The position numbers and the translations under genes were made by a program. This document shows, piece after piece, positions 53,652-63,077 of a stretch of 64,000 nt of DNA. The notes below the pieces were generated by a model. It had not been told where the DNA came from. It searched no databases and worked only from the letters and a program-made list of their open reading frames with translations. Every line of letters begins with the position of its first letter. Position 1 is the stretch's first letter. Origin of the DNA: Caulifigura coniformis (lineage in GTDB: Bacteria > Planctomycetota > Planctomycetia > Planctomycetales > Planctomycetaceae); the NCBI RefSeq assembly GCF_007745175.1, contig NZ_CP036271.1:3546314-3610313 (forward strand). Direction: 5' to 3'.

Positions 53652-54989
53652 ATGACTTCGCCCGCTTTCTCTCGTCGGTCATTTCTGGTTTCCTCATCTG
53701 CTGCCGTCGCTGCCGGGCTGGCGGCCCCAGGCCATTCCGACGATCGCCCCCCGGTCACCAATCCCCGCGCCACGTCGTTCGACAATCGCGTCGAACCCAA
53801 CTGGGACGAGCGATTGACGATCACCGTCGGCGCGAAGGACGCCGAGATCATCGGCCTCAGCCATAAGGCTGTGCAGGCAGCCGTCGATTACGTCGCCCAG
53901 CTCGGCGGCGGAACTGTCCACCTCCTGCCTGGGAAGTATGTCTTTCGCGGCGCCGTGCATCTCAGGTCGAATGTCCGCATTCTTGGCAGCGGCGACGACG
54001 CGGTCGTCACCAAGGTTCCATCCCGGTCGTCGAAACTGCTGGCCGACTCCGACTGGTACGACCAGGAAATCACCCTGGCTCCCGGGCATGGCTTTGAAGT
54101 CGGCGACAGCGTCTGCCTCCGGTTCAAGAACGCCCATAGTGGCGGGACTGAAGTCCTCAAGCGTCGGCTGGTCGCCCGCTCGGGAGACCGGTTCAAGCTC
54201 GATGCGGCCCTCAAGCAGAACATCTGGGAGCAGGGGGCGCCGGTCGCCGAGGCCCTCTTCCCGCTGCTGACAGGAGAGGAGATCGAACGCATCGCCATCG
54301 AGCAGCTCACTCTCGATGGAGACCGCGCGAACAACGCCAACCTCGACGGTAACCACGCCGGATGCGTCTTCCTGCAGGACTGCCGCGACATCCAGTTTCG
54401 TCGCGTCAACGCTCTCAACTACAACGGCGACGGGCTCAGCTGGCAGATCTGTCACGATGTCGTCGTCGAAGACTGCCACAGCACCGGTCACGCCGGTCTC
54501 GGCCTGCATCCCGGTTCAGGATCGCAGCGGCCGTTGATCCGCCGAAACAAGCTGACTGACAATCAGATCGGAATCTTCTTCTGCTGGGGCGTGAAGTACG
54601 GCCTGGCGGAAGACAACGTCTGCGAAAGGAACGGCGTCGGCATCTCGATCGGACATCGCGACACCGACAACATCATCCGCAACAACCGCGTGACCGACAG
54701 CAGGGACAACGGCCTCCTGTTCCGGCCCGAACGCGGCCCCTCCTTCTGCGCTCATCGCAATCTCGTCGAGCGGAACACGCTCGTGAACAACGGCGGCGAT
54801 TCCGCGGTCGCGCTCGACGTCCAGGGAGGGACCGAACAGGTCACCATTCGCCACAACGTCATCGAGGAAACGCGCGGCCCCGCAAACCGTATGGGAATCC
54901 GCCTGGGCGAACTCACTCGCGACATCACCCTCGCGGACAACACCGTGACCGGCTTCGCGCGGGATGTCGTCCGCATGAGCGGCGGGTGA
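53652..54989 (+). CDS. Tat-exported right-handed beta-helix protein
   Basis: A 445-residue protein with a twin-arginine signal (FSRRSFLVSSSAAVAAG) and a pectate-lyase-like parallel beta-helix. The start of the helix is AVQAAVDYVAQLGGGTVHLLPGKYV, and many coils of the pattern NxVxxN follow (HNVIEETRGPANRMGIRLG, NTVTGFARDVV). Such proteins bind or cleave polysaccharide; catalytic residues are not identifiable by eye. GGAG lies upstream of the ATG at 53652. The frame upstream of it (from 53568) is rejected. Confidence 0.85.
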   Translation: MTSPAFSRRSFLVSSSAAVAAGLAAPGHSDDRPPVTNPRATSFDNRVEPNWDERLTITVGAKDAEIIGLSHKAVQAAVDYVAQLGGGTVHLLPGKYVFRGAVHLRSNVRILGSGDDAVVTKVPSRSSKLLADSDWYDQEITLAPGHGFEVGDSVCLRFKNAHSGGTEVLKRRLVARSGDRFKLDAALKQNIWEQGAPVAEALFPLLTGEEIERIAIEQLTLDGDRANNANLDGNHAGCVFLQDCRDIQFRRVNALNYNGDGLSWQICHDVVVEDCHSTGHAGLGLHPGSGSQRPLIRRNKLTDNQIGIFFCWGVKYGLAEDNVCERNGVGISIGHRDTDNIIRNNRVTDSRDNGLLFRPERGPSFCAHRNLVERNTLVNNGGDSAVALDVQGGTEQVTIRHNVIEETRGPANRMGIRLGELTRDITLADNTVTGFARDVVRMSGG

Positions 54990-55119
54990 ATCGCCCGCAG
55001 GCCGGGCACCGGCGAAAAGAGTTCCCGAAAATCGGACCTCCAGGCGGCCGGATCTGGTGAGCCGGGATACCAGACCATCCGTTTTCGGGATGTCCTGAAT
55101 CCAGCCCGCTGATCCGAAC

Positions 55120-55326
55120 GTGGAAGAACTCGCCCTTTTCGTCGTCCAGGCCGTTGGCGAAGTGGTCGCCGAGATCGTCATCAAACTGCCAGGGTACGGC
55201 GTGATGCGCCTGTTCGGCAGGGCGCCCGTCGAAGACCCCGATGGCTGCGCCGTCCTGCTGCTGGGCATGGGGTTTTGGGGTGTCGCCGCAGCGTGTGCCC
55301 TCTTCATCTGGCAGATCACCCGGTGA
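55120..55326 (+). CDS. Small membrane protein, GTG start
   Basis: A 68-residue protein with an acidic, hydrophobic N-terminus (EELALFVVQAVGEVVAEIV), a Pro-Gly turn and one transmembrane helix (CAVLLLGMGFWGVAAACALFIW). No clear ribosome binding site precedes the GTG at 55120, so the start is uncertain. Third positions are GC-rich. Function unknown. Confidence 0.5.
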   Translation: MEELALFVVQAVGEVVAEIVIKLPGYGVMRLFGRAPVEDPDGCAVLLLGMGFWGVAAACALFIWQITR

Positions 55327-55433
55327 AGGGTAGGGCGGCCGGTGAGGACGACGCCAGTGCTTCGGCGAAGTGGCGCGGCGACCTGACCACTCAAGTCGGC
55401 CGCGCTCGAAGCGTCGATCTCCGTAGCCGAGTT

Positions 55434-56813
55434 TTAATGAAGGGCGTCCTTGAGAACTTTGCCTTTGGCAGTCGGCATCTTGACGCCAAGCAGGGCGGCG
55501 ATCGTCGGCGCGATGTCCATATTGGAAACGATCGGCAACTGCCCGCCCGCTTTCACACCATAGCCATTCAGGACCAGCGTTCCGTGCAAGGGCGCCTGGT
55601 TCGGCAGGTATCCGTGCGTTCCCCCAGGAGTTTCACGCAGCGTGACGACGTCGTCGCCCACGATCGAATCGCTGAAGCTGTATCCGCTCTTCGCGGCGAG
55701 CCAGAAATCGGGAGCACGCGGATCTTTCTCCGGCGAGGCCAGGCCCAGTTCCGCGAACCGGTCGGGAGTGATCACTGTATCCACCCCTTCGATCGCTCCC
55801 AGTTTCTCGATCAGCTTCGGCATCAGCTCGGCCTTCTTCGCCGGGTCGAGCAGGTACACCAGGCACCCGCCTCCGTTGGCAACTGAGTACACCTGCCGGT
55901 TCGCAGGCCCCTTGCCGTCGCCCGTAATCAAACCGGCCTGTTTCAGCAGCACGTTCGGACGGATTTCGCGCGTGATCGGAAGGAAACCGTGGTCGCTGAC
56001 GATCACGAACGTCGTCTTGTCGGCGTACGGCGATTTCTTCGACGACTCGACCACGTCACGCAGCCGGTCGTCGATGAACTTCACGGCCCAGTAGGCCTCC
56101 GGACTCTGCGGTCCGTACTTGTGCTCGATGTGATCGACCTCGATCAGATGCACCAGCAGCAGATTGGGCGGATGGTTTTGGAACAGGTGGTCGGCCAGCT
56201 TCGTGTACAGCCAGTCGCGGAGGACGCCCCCCCCGGAAGAGTCGGTGCAGTAAGTGCCGTGCTTGTCGACGGGAATGCCCGCCTGCCGCAGTTCCTCGAG
56301 CCACGTCGGCGTGCCGTACTTCTGCCAGCCGTCCTTCGCCATGTCGGGAACCTGGAAATCCAGCGTCTTCGCATTGCGCGTTGCAGGCCAGATGATACCA
56401 GCTGTCTTCAGCCCCGCTGCGTGGGCGACGTCGTAGATCGTCGGCGACGTCACGACCTCGTCCTTGTCGAACACCGGGTCGGTCAGCAGCTGGACTTTCT
56501 CCGCGGTCTTGCGGTCGAGGTAGTCGTTGCCAAGCACCCCATGCTCCGCCGCCGGAACCCCCGTCACCATCGTGGTGTGGTTCGGCCACGTGACCGTGGG
56601 GAAAGTGCAGACCGTGCCGGCCGATCTTGTCCCCGACTTGATCAGCGACTTCAGATACGGCATCTCGGCTTTGGGATCGTCGAGATAGAAGTTCGCGAGG
56701 CCATCCAAGCTGATGAGGACGACGCAGCGGTCCTTGCCAGCCGGCGCATCGGCCGCGTTCACGGCCGCGACGAAGAGGGGCAGGATTGCGAAGAGGCAAA
56801 CGGCGACACGCAT
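55434..56813 (-). CDS. Exported alkaline phosphatase-superfamily phosphodiesterase
   Basis: A 459-residue protein with a signal peptide (VAVCLFAILPLFVAAVNAA). It belongs to the type I phosphodiesterase/nucleotide pyrophosphatase group. Metal and nucleophile residues are visible: LISLDGLA, TFPTVTWPNHTTM (Thr nucleophile), EVDHIEHKYGP, VIVSDHGFLP and the late His in GGTHGYLP. It hydrolyses phosphodiesters outside the cytoplasm. GGGAG precedes the ATG at 56811-56813. It is divergent from a winged-helix gene, with a palindrome between the two starts. Confidence 0.9.
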   Translation of the reverse strand: MRVAVCLFAILPLFVAAVNAADAPAGKDRCVVLISLDGLANFYLDDPKAEMPYLKSLIKSGTRSAGTVCTFPTVTWPNHTTMVTGVPAAEHGVLGNDYLDRKTAEKVQLLTDPVFDKDEVVTSPTIYDVAHAAGLKTAGIIWPATRNAKTLDFQVPDMAKDGWQKYGTPTWLEELRQAGIPVDKHGTYCTDSSGGGVLRDWLYTKLADHLFQNHPPNLLLVHLIEVDHIEHKYGPQSPEAYWAVKFIDDRLRDVVESSKKSPYADKTTFVIVSDHGFLPITREIRPNVLLKQAGLITGDGKGPANRQVYSVANGGGCLVYLLDPAKKAELMPKLIEKLGAIEGVDTVITPDRFAELGLASPEKDPRAPDFWLAAKSGYSFSDSIVGDDVVTLRETPGGTHGYLPNQAPLHGTLVLNGYGVKAGGQLPIVSNMDIAPTIAALLGVKMPTAKGKVLKDALH

Positions 56814-56920
56814 GGCGACTCCCGGTTTCACGGCTCGAAGGGTGAGATTCTAGGAAGCAATGCGGTGGGGACCAATCACAGCGGGGAGAGCGCGGTGGCC
56901 GTGGTCGGCGACCAATGCCG

Positions 56921-56951
56921 CTATTGAAAAATGGTCGACATATTTCAATAG
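56921..56951. promoter_or_regulatory. Palindromic operator between divergent genes
   Basis: Perfect 9-bp inverted arms, CTATTGAAA at 56921-56929 and TTTCAATAG at 56943-56951, with ATGGTCGACATA-like symmetry between. It ends 21 bases before the winged-helix start and lies 107 bases from the phosphodiesterase start. A dimeric repressor site is the natural reading; the neighbouring regulator is the likely binder. Confidence 0.65.
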
Positions 56952-56972
56952 TGCTGATACGCTTGTCCTGGA

Positions 56973-57584
56973 ATGACGACTCCACGGCAAAAGCTGTTTA
57001 CCGTGAGAAGCGACGCCGAATGGCGCGCGGTCAATTCGCCAGTGCGCGTCGAGATGCTGGTGTTCATGCTGATGGCCGGCCCCTGCGCCATTCGTGAACT
57101 TTCGTCGTGGCTGCAGCGGCCGGCCGATGGCCTGTATCACCACCTGCGACAGCTTCTAAAAGCAGGTCTCGTCACCGACGTCGGCAGTCGGAAGGTCGGT
57201 ACGCAAACCGAAACGCTTTACCAGACCGTCGCGGAAGAGATCACGATCGATCGAGATCTCAGTCGAGCACGGACCCGTGAGCGCAGCCTGCGGCTGTTTC
57301 ACACGATGCTGAAACACGCGTGGCGGACGGTCGAGGCCGCATTCCATTCAGGCACAGCGGTGCTGGAAGGTCCGAAGCAAAACTTCCGGTTCAACTGGCG
57401 AATTTCATGGCTCGATGACCGGCAGCTGGCGGAGATCAGGCGACACGAGGAAGTCATCGACCGAATCCTTCAGGAGGGCATGCAGAAGAGGCAAGGGCAG
57501 CTGATTGCGCATCTGACTTACCTGTCTCCCGTCGTTCGCACGCGCGGGGCACGATCACTCCATGATGAGGAACGCGACACATGA
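56973..57584 (+). CDS. Winged-helix transcriptional regulator (ArsR-like)
   Basis: A 203-residue protein. The N-terminal winged helix-turn-helix covers about residues 20-85 (SPVRVEMLVFMLMAGPCAIRELSSWL, then the recognition region PADGLYHHLRQLLKAGLV). The C-terminal part is helical and probably dimerises or binds a ligand. It likely binds the palindrome just upstream and controls itself, its coupled membrane partner and perhaps the divergent phosphodiesterase (inference). Its stop overlaps the next ATG (ATGA). Confidence 0.8.
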   Translation: MTTPRQKLFTVRSDAEWRAVNSPVRVEMLVFMLMAGPCAIRELSSWLQRPADGLYHHLRQLLKAGLVTDVGSRKVGTQTETLYQTVAEEITIDRDLSRARTRERSLRLFHTMLKHAWRTVEAAFHSGTAVLEGPKQNFRFNWRISWLDDRQLAEIRRHEEVIDRILQEGMQKRQGQLIAHLTYLSPVVRTRGARSLHDEERDT

Positions 57585-57817
57585 CATCTGACACTGCGAA
57601 AAGAGCCGTCTCGATCAACGCAGGCATCTGGGCGGCCGCCACACTGGCATCGGTGATCCTGCCGTTTGTGACGGACTCGCTCTCCGCCGGACGGGCCAAC
57701 TTCCTGCGCCTCATTGCGCAGGCCGCTCCCCTGATGGTGGGGATGTACGTTTCCTCGGTTTCCGTCGCTCGAGGGTTTCAGAACCCGGGCGCCGGGAAAA
57801 ATCAGGCAATCCCTTGA
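57581..57817 (+). CDS. Small membrane protein coupled to the regulator
   Basis: A 78-residue protein with two hydrophobic stretches (AGIWAAATLASVILPFV and FLRLIAQAAPLMVGMYVSSV). It starts in a four-base overlap with the regulator, so the two are co-translated. It could pass a membrane signal to the regulator, but the sequence shows no specific motif. Confidence 0.65.
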   Translation: MTSDTAKRAVSINAGIWAAATLASVILPFVTDSLSAGRANFLRLIAQAAPLMVGMYVSSVSVARGFQNPGAGKNQAIP

Positions 57818-57835
57818 GGCGTCGCCCAAACGCAA

Positions 57836-57868
57836 AGCACCCCGGCTGCGAGATGCAGCCGGGGTGCT
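57836..57868 (-). terminator. Intrinsic terminator downstream of pnp
   Basis: A perfect 14-bp stem AGCACCCCGGCTGC / GCAGCCGGGGTGCT around a 5-base loop, followed on the minus strand by TTTGCGTTT. It lies 48 bases past the pnp stop and also separates pnp from the convergent small gene. Confidence 0.8.
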
Positions 57869-57915
57869 GGAAATCAAATCTGCGTTGAGACAGCCCGCAG
57901 GCTGCAGATCAACGA

Positions 57916-60060
57916 TTACTCCTCGTCGTCGAAATCGTCGTCGTCCGACACGGCCGGAGCGGCAGTCTCACCCTTCTCGGCGAGCACGGCCTTGCGCGAC
58001 AGCTTGACCCGGTTCTGGTCGTCGACGGCGATGACCTTCACCTCCAGCTTGTCGCCCACGCGGCAGACGTCCGTCACCGACTTCACGAACCCATCAGCCA
58101 GTTCGCTGATGTGGCACAGGCCGTCCTTGCCCGGGGCGATTTCGATGAAGGCGCCGAAGTCCTTGATCGAGCTGACCGTTCCGGTGTAGATGCGGCCGAC
58201 CTTGATGTCCTCGGTGATCGCTTCGACGCGAGCCAGGGCTTCATCACAGTTCGACTTGGCCGGTCCGGCGATGGTCACGGTTCCGTCGTCGACGATGTCG
58301 ATCTGGGTGCCCGTCTGTTCCTGGATGGCGCGAATGTTCTTGCCGCCAGGTCCGATGACCATGCCGATCTTCTCCGGATCGATCTTGGTCGACACGATCC
58401 GGGGAGAGTAGGGGGAGATGTCGCCGCGCGGGCGGCGGATGGCGGTGAGGATCCGCTTGAGGATCTCCATGCGGGCCGTCTTCGCCTGCTCCAGAGTCTT
58501 GCGGATGATCTCTTCGTTGATGCCGGCGATTTTCAGGTCAAGCTGGATGCCGGTGATTCCGCGGCCGGTGCCGGCCACCTTGAAGTCCATGTCGCCGAAG
58601 TGATCTTCGTCGCCCATGATGTCGGTCAGCAGCGTGAAGCGGCTGCCTTCCTTGATCAGGCCGATCGAGATGCCGGCCACGGGCTGCGTGATCGGCACAC
58701 CGGCGTCCATCAGCGACAGGGTCGCCGAGCAGACGGAAGCCATCGAGCTCGAGCCGTTCGACTCGGTGATGTCCGAGATCACGCGGATCGTGTAGGGGAA
58801 CTTTTCAGCCTTGGGCAGGACCCACTGGACCGAACGTTCGGCCAGCATGCCGTGTCCGATTTCGCGACGACCCGGTCCGCGGATCGGGCGGGTTTCGCCG
58901 ACCGAGTAGGACGGGAAGTTGTAATCCAGCATGAACGGCTTGCCGTACTCTTCGAGCAGGCCGTCGACCTTCTGCTGGTCGCGGACGGTGCCGAGAACAA
59001 CAGTCGCCAGCGACTGCGTTTCGCCGCGGGTGAACAGGGCCGAGCCGTGCACGCGGGGAAGGATCGAGACGGAGCAGTCAATGTTCCGCAGTTCCGTGGT
59101 GCTCCGTCCGTCGAGCCGCTTCCCTTCGATCGTCAGATCGCGGCAGGCGTGATGATCGACGTCCGAGAACGCCGCCTTCAGCTGCTCGATGGTGCGGCCA
59201 TCTTCCAGCACGGTCACGCCGGCCGGATAGTACTTCGCAATCAGTTCTTCCTTGACGGCCTTCGTCGCGGCGGACCGCTCAGCCTTCTTCGGGCTCTGGC
59301 GGGCCGTCTTGATCTTGCCGGCCCATTCGCTTTTCACGGTCGCCAGCCACGGGTTCACGGTCCCCGGCACGTACGTGATTGGCTTTTTGCCCGCCTTGGC
59401 GACCAGATCGTTCTGCAGCTTGCACAGTTCCTGGATCGCCCGATGACCGAACATCAGGGCGTCGGCCATTTCGGTTTCCGGAAGCTGGTCGGCAAAGCCT
59501 TCGATCATCAGGATCGAGTCCTTGCTGCCCGCCACCACGAGGTCGAGAGAGCTCTTGGCGATCTCAGCCATCGTCGGGAACAGGATCAGCTTCCCTTCGA
59601 TCAGGCCGACCCGCACCGCCGCAATCGGGCCGTTGAACGGTGCGTCCGAAATCGACAGGGCGGCGCTGGCGCCGATGATCGAGAGAACGTCAGGATCGTT
59701 CTCGCCGTCGAACGACATCACGTTCGACATCACCTGCACTTCGTTGAAATAGTCTTCCGGGAACAGCGGCCGGATCGGACGGTCGGTCAGACGGGCCGTC
59801 AGGATTTCACGGGTCGAAGGGCGTCCTTCCCGCTTCAGGAACCCGCCGGGGAACTTGCCTGCCGCCGCGAGCCGTTCACGGTAGTCGACGGTGAGCGGGA
59901 AGAAATCCTGACCGGGCTTCACTCCGCCGGTCTGGGCCGCCACCAGCACGACCGTCTCGCCGTACTGGATCAGAACGCAGCCGCTGGCTTGCTTGGCGAT
60001 CTCGCCTGTGGTGATTGAAAGAGTTCTGCCCGCAACTTCTGCTGAGACCTGGACCTTCAC
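57916..60060 (-). CDS. pnp: Polyribonucleotide nucleotidyltransferase (PNPase)
   Basis: A 714-residue protein with the full PNPase order: two RNase PH-like domains (residues about 1-150 and 310-540) joined by a helical linker, a KH domain with IGMVIGPGGKNIRAI, and an S1 domain with IYTGTVSSIKDFGAFIE. It degrades RNA phosphorolytically from the 3' end and is a degradosome component. The acidic tail DDDDFDDEE closes the protein. Gene order rpsO-pnp is the common bacterial one. The start is the ATG at 60058-60060. Confidence 0.97.
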   Translation of the reverse strand: MKVQVSAEVAGRTLSITTGEIAKQASGCVLIQYGETVVLVAAQTGGVKPGQDFFPLTVDYRERLAAAGKFPGGFLKREGRPSTREILTARLTDRPIRPLFPEDYFNEVQVMSNVMSFDGENDPDVLSIIGASAALSISDAPFNGPIAAVRVGLIEGKLILFPTMAEIAKSSLDLVVAGSKDSILMIEGFADQLPETEMADALMFGHRAIQELCKLQNDLVAKAGKKPITYVPGTVNPWLATVKSEWAGKIKTARQSPKKAERSAATKAVKEELIAKYYPAGVTVLEDGRTIEQLKAAFSDVDHHACRDLTIEGKRLDGRSTTELRNIDCSVSILPRVHGSALFTRGETQSLATVVLGTVRDQQKVDGLLEEYGKPFMLDYNFPSYSVGETRPIRGPGRREIGHGMLAERSVQWVLPKAEKFPYTIRVISDITESNGSSSMASVCSATLSLMDAGVPITQPVAGISIGLIKEGSRFTLLTDIMGDEDHFGDMDFKVAGTGRGITGIQLDLKIAGINEEIIRKTLEQAKTARMEILKRILTAIRRPRGDISPYSPRIVSTKIDPEKIGMVIGPGGKNIRAIQEQTGTQIDIVDDGTVTIAGPAKSNCDEALARVEAITEDIKVGRIYTGTVSSIKDFGAFIEIAPGKDGLCHISELADGFVKSVTDVCRVGDKLEVKVIAVDDQNRVKLSRKAVLAEKGETAAPAVSDDDDFDDEE

Positions 60061-60565
60061 TGATGATTCCTACTGTTTCTACCGACCCAACCGACTTGAC
60101 GACTGGCCGCCGCCGCGTTTTCGCGTCTGCTGAAGATCCTGCGTCTTGAGAGCCCCGCGCAGCCTTCGCGTTCGCCGCGATCACTGGGGTCTCAAAGAAT
60201 TCCGTGGTCGCAGGGCGACTGCGGGCATGAGCACCGCAGCCGGAACGGACCAACCAGGCTTCAGAACACAACCGGCTGACAACAGGCCGGAAGTCGTGGG
60301 ACCGGCCTGAACCACTCAACGTCACGGCTTCATGTGACTGACGCACCGGCGAACCGATTTCGCGCGGGCGCCTTGCAGGCGTGACAGGCCTGCGAAGCTG
60401 GCGGATGGCACGTATCAGATACGCACCATCGACCTTTTGCTGCGGGCAGCCCATGTCCTGAGCGGAACACCAGCTGGCTCGCCTCCTCTGGCATCGCGTG
60501 CGACGCCGCCTCTGGCCTTGAAGCGACGTCCCGGGATCAGAACCGCGACGCCGAGCGCGGCCCTC
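60061..60565 (-). promoter_or_regulatory. Long rpsO-pnp spacer with hairpins
   Basis: A 505-base gap with no gene. It contains an interrupted stem GGATGG...CGTAT / ATACG...CCATC (60403-60430) and a neighbouring GCAGGC/GCCTGC stem at about 60375-60393. In other bacteria this spacer carries RNase III sites through which PNPase controls its own mRNA; a similar role is inferred. Confidence 0.4.
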
Positions 60566-60835
60566 CTACTTCCTCAGGCTCAGCTTCCCGATCAGCGACA
60601 CATAACGATCGGGATCGAGCCGACGAACGTAATCCAGCAGACGCCGGCGCTTGCTGACAAGCATCAGCAATCCGCGACGGCTGGAGAAATCCTTCCGATG
60701 ACTCTGCAGATGCTGCGTCAGCGAATTAATCCGCTCCGTCAGCACGGCGATCTGCACGTCCGGAGAACCTGTGTCCCCGTCGGTCCGACGATATTCGCCG
60801 ATCAGCTCCGTCTTCCGTTCTTTCGTGATTGCCAT
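60566..60835 (-). CDS. rpsO: 30S ribosomal protein S15
   Basis: An 89-residue protein of normal S15 length. It shows the family features [37 protein letters not shown] and the terminal [16 protein letters not shown]. It binds 16S rRNA early in small-subunit assembly. It sits upstream of pnp on the same strand, the classic arrangement. Confidence 0.97.
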   Translation of the reverse strand: MAITKERKTELIGEYRRTDGDTGSPDVQIAVLTERINSLTQHLQSHRKDFSSRRGLLMLVSKRRRLLDYVRRLDPDRYVSLIGKLSLRK

Positions 60836-61328
60836 AACCTTCGATTCCCAGCGGGTTTATCTCCACCCGCGACTCGATTCAACAATTGGTCGAAGGCCGT
60901 ACTCTAACAACTACTTGTGGCGATTCAACCGACTTCGGGTTTCCCATCCTGACACGTTCAGCAAACACTCTGAGTGCAGCGGGACCCTCCTGCCCGTCAT
61001 CGGCGTTTCACCCCACTCTCGCCACCGCGACGCTGCAACTCGGCCTCCCGCGTCCGACCGCACTGGTTCTTCCTGCGATTCATCGCGCACAAGCGGCGCG
61101 AATGGCACGAACGGTCTTTCTGGCGGCCCCTCAATCGTTGTGACGCACGATGGATGAGCGGCCTGAATTCGCCCGCGACGGCGATCGATACACAAGGGGC
61201 GACCCACTTCGCGGTTCCGCGAAAGCCACGTCGCATTCATCGCAATCGATCCCTTTTCCCTGGTCCGCACGGATGGACCGGGATCGCCGCTGCCTCAACG
61301 CAGCGCTGAATTCACGGAGGAGCTCGCA
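60836..61328. other. Intergenic stretch with divergent promoters
   Basis: A 493-base gap between rpsO (minus) and a methyltransferase (plus). Frames here are Arg/Ser/Pro-rich shadows. The right end carries GGAGGAG for the methyltransferase. No RNA gene was recognised. Confidence 0.45.
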
Positions 61329-61994
61329 ATGTCCTCGGAAGTTGTGTCCATTCGGCAGCCACTGGTCCTCCACGCCTCGTTCTGGGGTAAGGCTCTCGCC
61401 GGGATCAAGGCCGGATCTGACACTCGCGTTCTGGAAGTGGGCTGCGGCCGCGGAGAATCGCTGGCCCTGCTCGCATCGAAGAAAATTGACGCGTACGGCT
61501 TCGACCTCGGCGCCGCCTCCGGGCAGCTCCTCGCACCCAAGAGCCAGTTCGCCTTCGGCAGCCTCAGCTCGGCCATGAGCTACCCCCAGCATCATTTCGA
61601 CGCCGTCATCGTGCGTCCGATGCCCTCGTTTCGCGGCGAACTGGCGACTGCGGAACACTACGTCGCGACCGCCAACCTCCTCTCCTGCGTGAAGGCCGGC
61701 GGCCGCATGATCATCGTCGAGCCCACCGCCGGGCGGGAAGGGACGCCCTCCACCGAGTGGCTCGCCCGCTGGAATCGCCAGCTCGAAGCCTTCACCGTCG
61801 AGAAGAAGTCACTGGTCTATCGCGACGGCGGCCTGATGCAGGCCCTCCTCGGTTGGCTGAAGAAGGGGCCGAAGCTCGACCTCCAGCTGATCCAGATCAC
61901 CATCCCCCAGACCCCCGTGTCCCGGCTCGAGTGGCACCGCCAGGCGCGGACCGCCGCCATGCCGAAGACCCGCAACAGTCGGAAAGCGGCCTGA
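61329..61994 (+). CDS. SAM-dependent methyltransferase
   Basis: A 221-residue class I methyltransferase. Motif I is RVLEVGCGRGESLALL, the acidic residue after strand 2 is in YGFDLGAA, and KAGGRMIIVEP closes the core. The substrate is unknown. GGAGGAG lies upstream of the ATG. The C-terminal region is basic (RQARTAAMPKTRNSRKAA), which may favour an RNA or other acidic partner. It ends just before a strong terminator. Confidence 0.82.
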   Translation: MSSEVVSIRQPLVLHASFWGKALAGIKAGSDTRVLEVGCGRGESLALLASKKIDAYGFDLGAASGQLLAPKSQFAFGSLSSAMSYPQHHFDAVIVRPMPSFRGELATAEHYVATANLLSCVKAGGRMIIVEPTAGREGTPSTEWLARWNRQLEAFTVEKKSLVYRDGGLMQALLGWLKKGPKLDLQLIQITIPQTPVSRLEWHRQARTAAMPKTRNSRKAA

Positions 61995-62008
61995 GACTGT
62001 CAGAAACA

Positions 62009-62046
62009 CACCACGGTGACATCCTCACCTGGATGTCACCGTGGTG
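62009..62046 (+). terminator. Intrinsic terminator after the methyltransferase
   Basis: A perfect 16-bp stem CACCACGGTGACATCC / GGATGTCACCGTGGTG around a TCACCT loop, followed by ACTTCTTTTG. It lies between the methyltransferase and recombinase genes and argues for a separate promoter or read-through for the recombinase. Confidence 0.85.
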
Positions 62047-62070
62047 ACTTCTTTTGTTCCCGGAGGTTTC

Positions 62071-62988
62071 GTGCAGACAGCGGTTCAGGGATTTCTTCGA
62101 TATCTGCACCTCGAGCGAAATGCGTCCGAGCTGACGCTCAAGTCGTATCGCGAAGACCTGAACAGTTTCTCCGACTTTCTGCAGGACCGCGTCGGATCGA
62201 TGCCGCCGGTCGAGCAGATCGACATCCCGATGCTGCGGGCGTTCATCGCTTATCTGCACGAATGTAACTACGCCCGGACCACCATCGCCCGGCGACTCGC
62301 CTGCCTGCGCAGCCTCTTCCGCTATACCACGCGCGAAGGCATCACCGCGGCGAATCCCGCCAAGGCCCTCCGGACCCCTCGCATCGGTCGCTCCCTGCCC
62401 AAGTTCCTCAGTAATCCCCAGGTCAATCAGCTCATCGATGCCCCCGTCTCCAGCGAAAAGCTCGGAGTCCGCGACAAGGCAATCCTGGAGACCATGTACT
62501 CGGCCGGTCTCCGCGTTGCGGAACTCGTCGGTCTGAACGTCGAAGACTGGGACCGCTCCGCCAATGTCATCCGTGTCCGCGGTAAGGGGAAGAAGGAACG
62601 GATCGCCCCCATCGGGAAGTTCGCGGCCGCGGCCCTCGACGAGTGGCTCTACCTGCGTCGGCCGGCGGAGAAGGCTTCCGCGTCCGACGGCAAGGCGATG
62701 TTCCTTAATCGTTTCGGCAAACGCCTGACCACGCGAAGCATCGGCCGCATGCTGTACGGCCATCTGCAGCATGCGGGCATGGACCCGAAGCTCGCGACCC
62801 CGCACACGTTGCGGCATACCTTCGCGACACATCTGCTCGATGGAGGCGCCGACCTCCGCAGCGTCCAGGAGATGCTCGGCCACAAGAGCCTCACCACGAC
62901 CCAGATCTACACCCACGTCAGCACCCGGCGCATGCGCGAAACCTACGAGGCGTCGCACCCGCATGCCAAGAAAAATGGGGAGCGGTGA
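62071..62988 (+). CDS. XerC/XerD-type tyrosine recombinase
   Basis: A 305-residue recombinase of the usual XerC/D length. An N-terminal SAM-like domain (about 1-95) is followed by the catalytic domain: Arg148 in AGLRVAEL, a Lys in [10 protein letters not shown], His245 and Arg248 in HTLRHTF, His271 in [12 protein letters not shown] and Tyr280. It resolves chromosome dimers at dif. The GTG at 62071 has GGAGG four bases upstream and is preferred over the GTG at 62041, which lies in the terminator stem. XerC and XerD cannot be distinguished by sight. Confidence 0.92.
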   Translation: MQTAVQGFLRYLHLERNASELTLKSYREDLNSFSDFLQDRVGSMPPVEQIDIPMLRAFIAYLHECNYARTTIARRLACLRSLFRYTTREGITAANPAKALRTPRIGRSLPKFLSNPQVNQLIDAPVSSEKLGVRDKAILETMYSAGLRVAELVGLNVEDWDRSANVIRVRGKGKKERIAPIGKFAAAALDEWLYLRRPAEKASASDGKAMFLNRFGKRLTTRSIGRMLYGHLQHAGMDPKLATPHTLRHTFATHLLDGGADLRSVQEMLGHKSLTTTQIYTHVSTRRMRETYEASHPHAKKNGER

Positions 62989-63077
62989 CTGAAGGGGATT
63001 TCAGGGGAGATCTTCTCTGCGGGCTGCCGTCGTCGTCTACAATCGCGCTTTCTGGACAGGGTGTCAGGAGCGCGGGA

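Noticed and set aside
58111-60018. 635-codon plus-strand frame opposite pnp
   Set aside because: Complete shadow of pnp; no ribosome binding site or domain features.
62071-62988. Phage or island integrase
   Set aside because: Length, N-terminal domain and sequence match housekeeping XerC/XerD, and there is no nearby repeat or tRNA.
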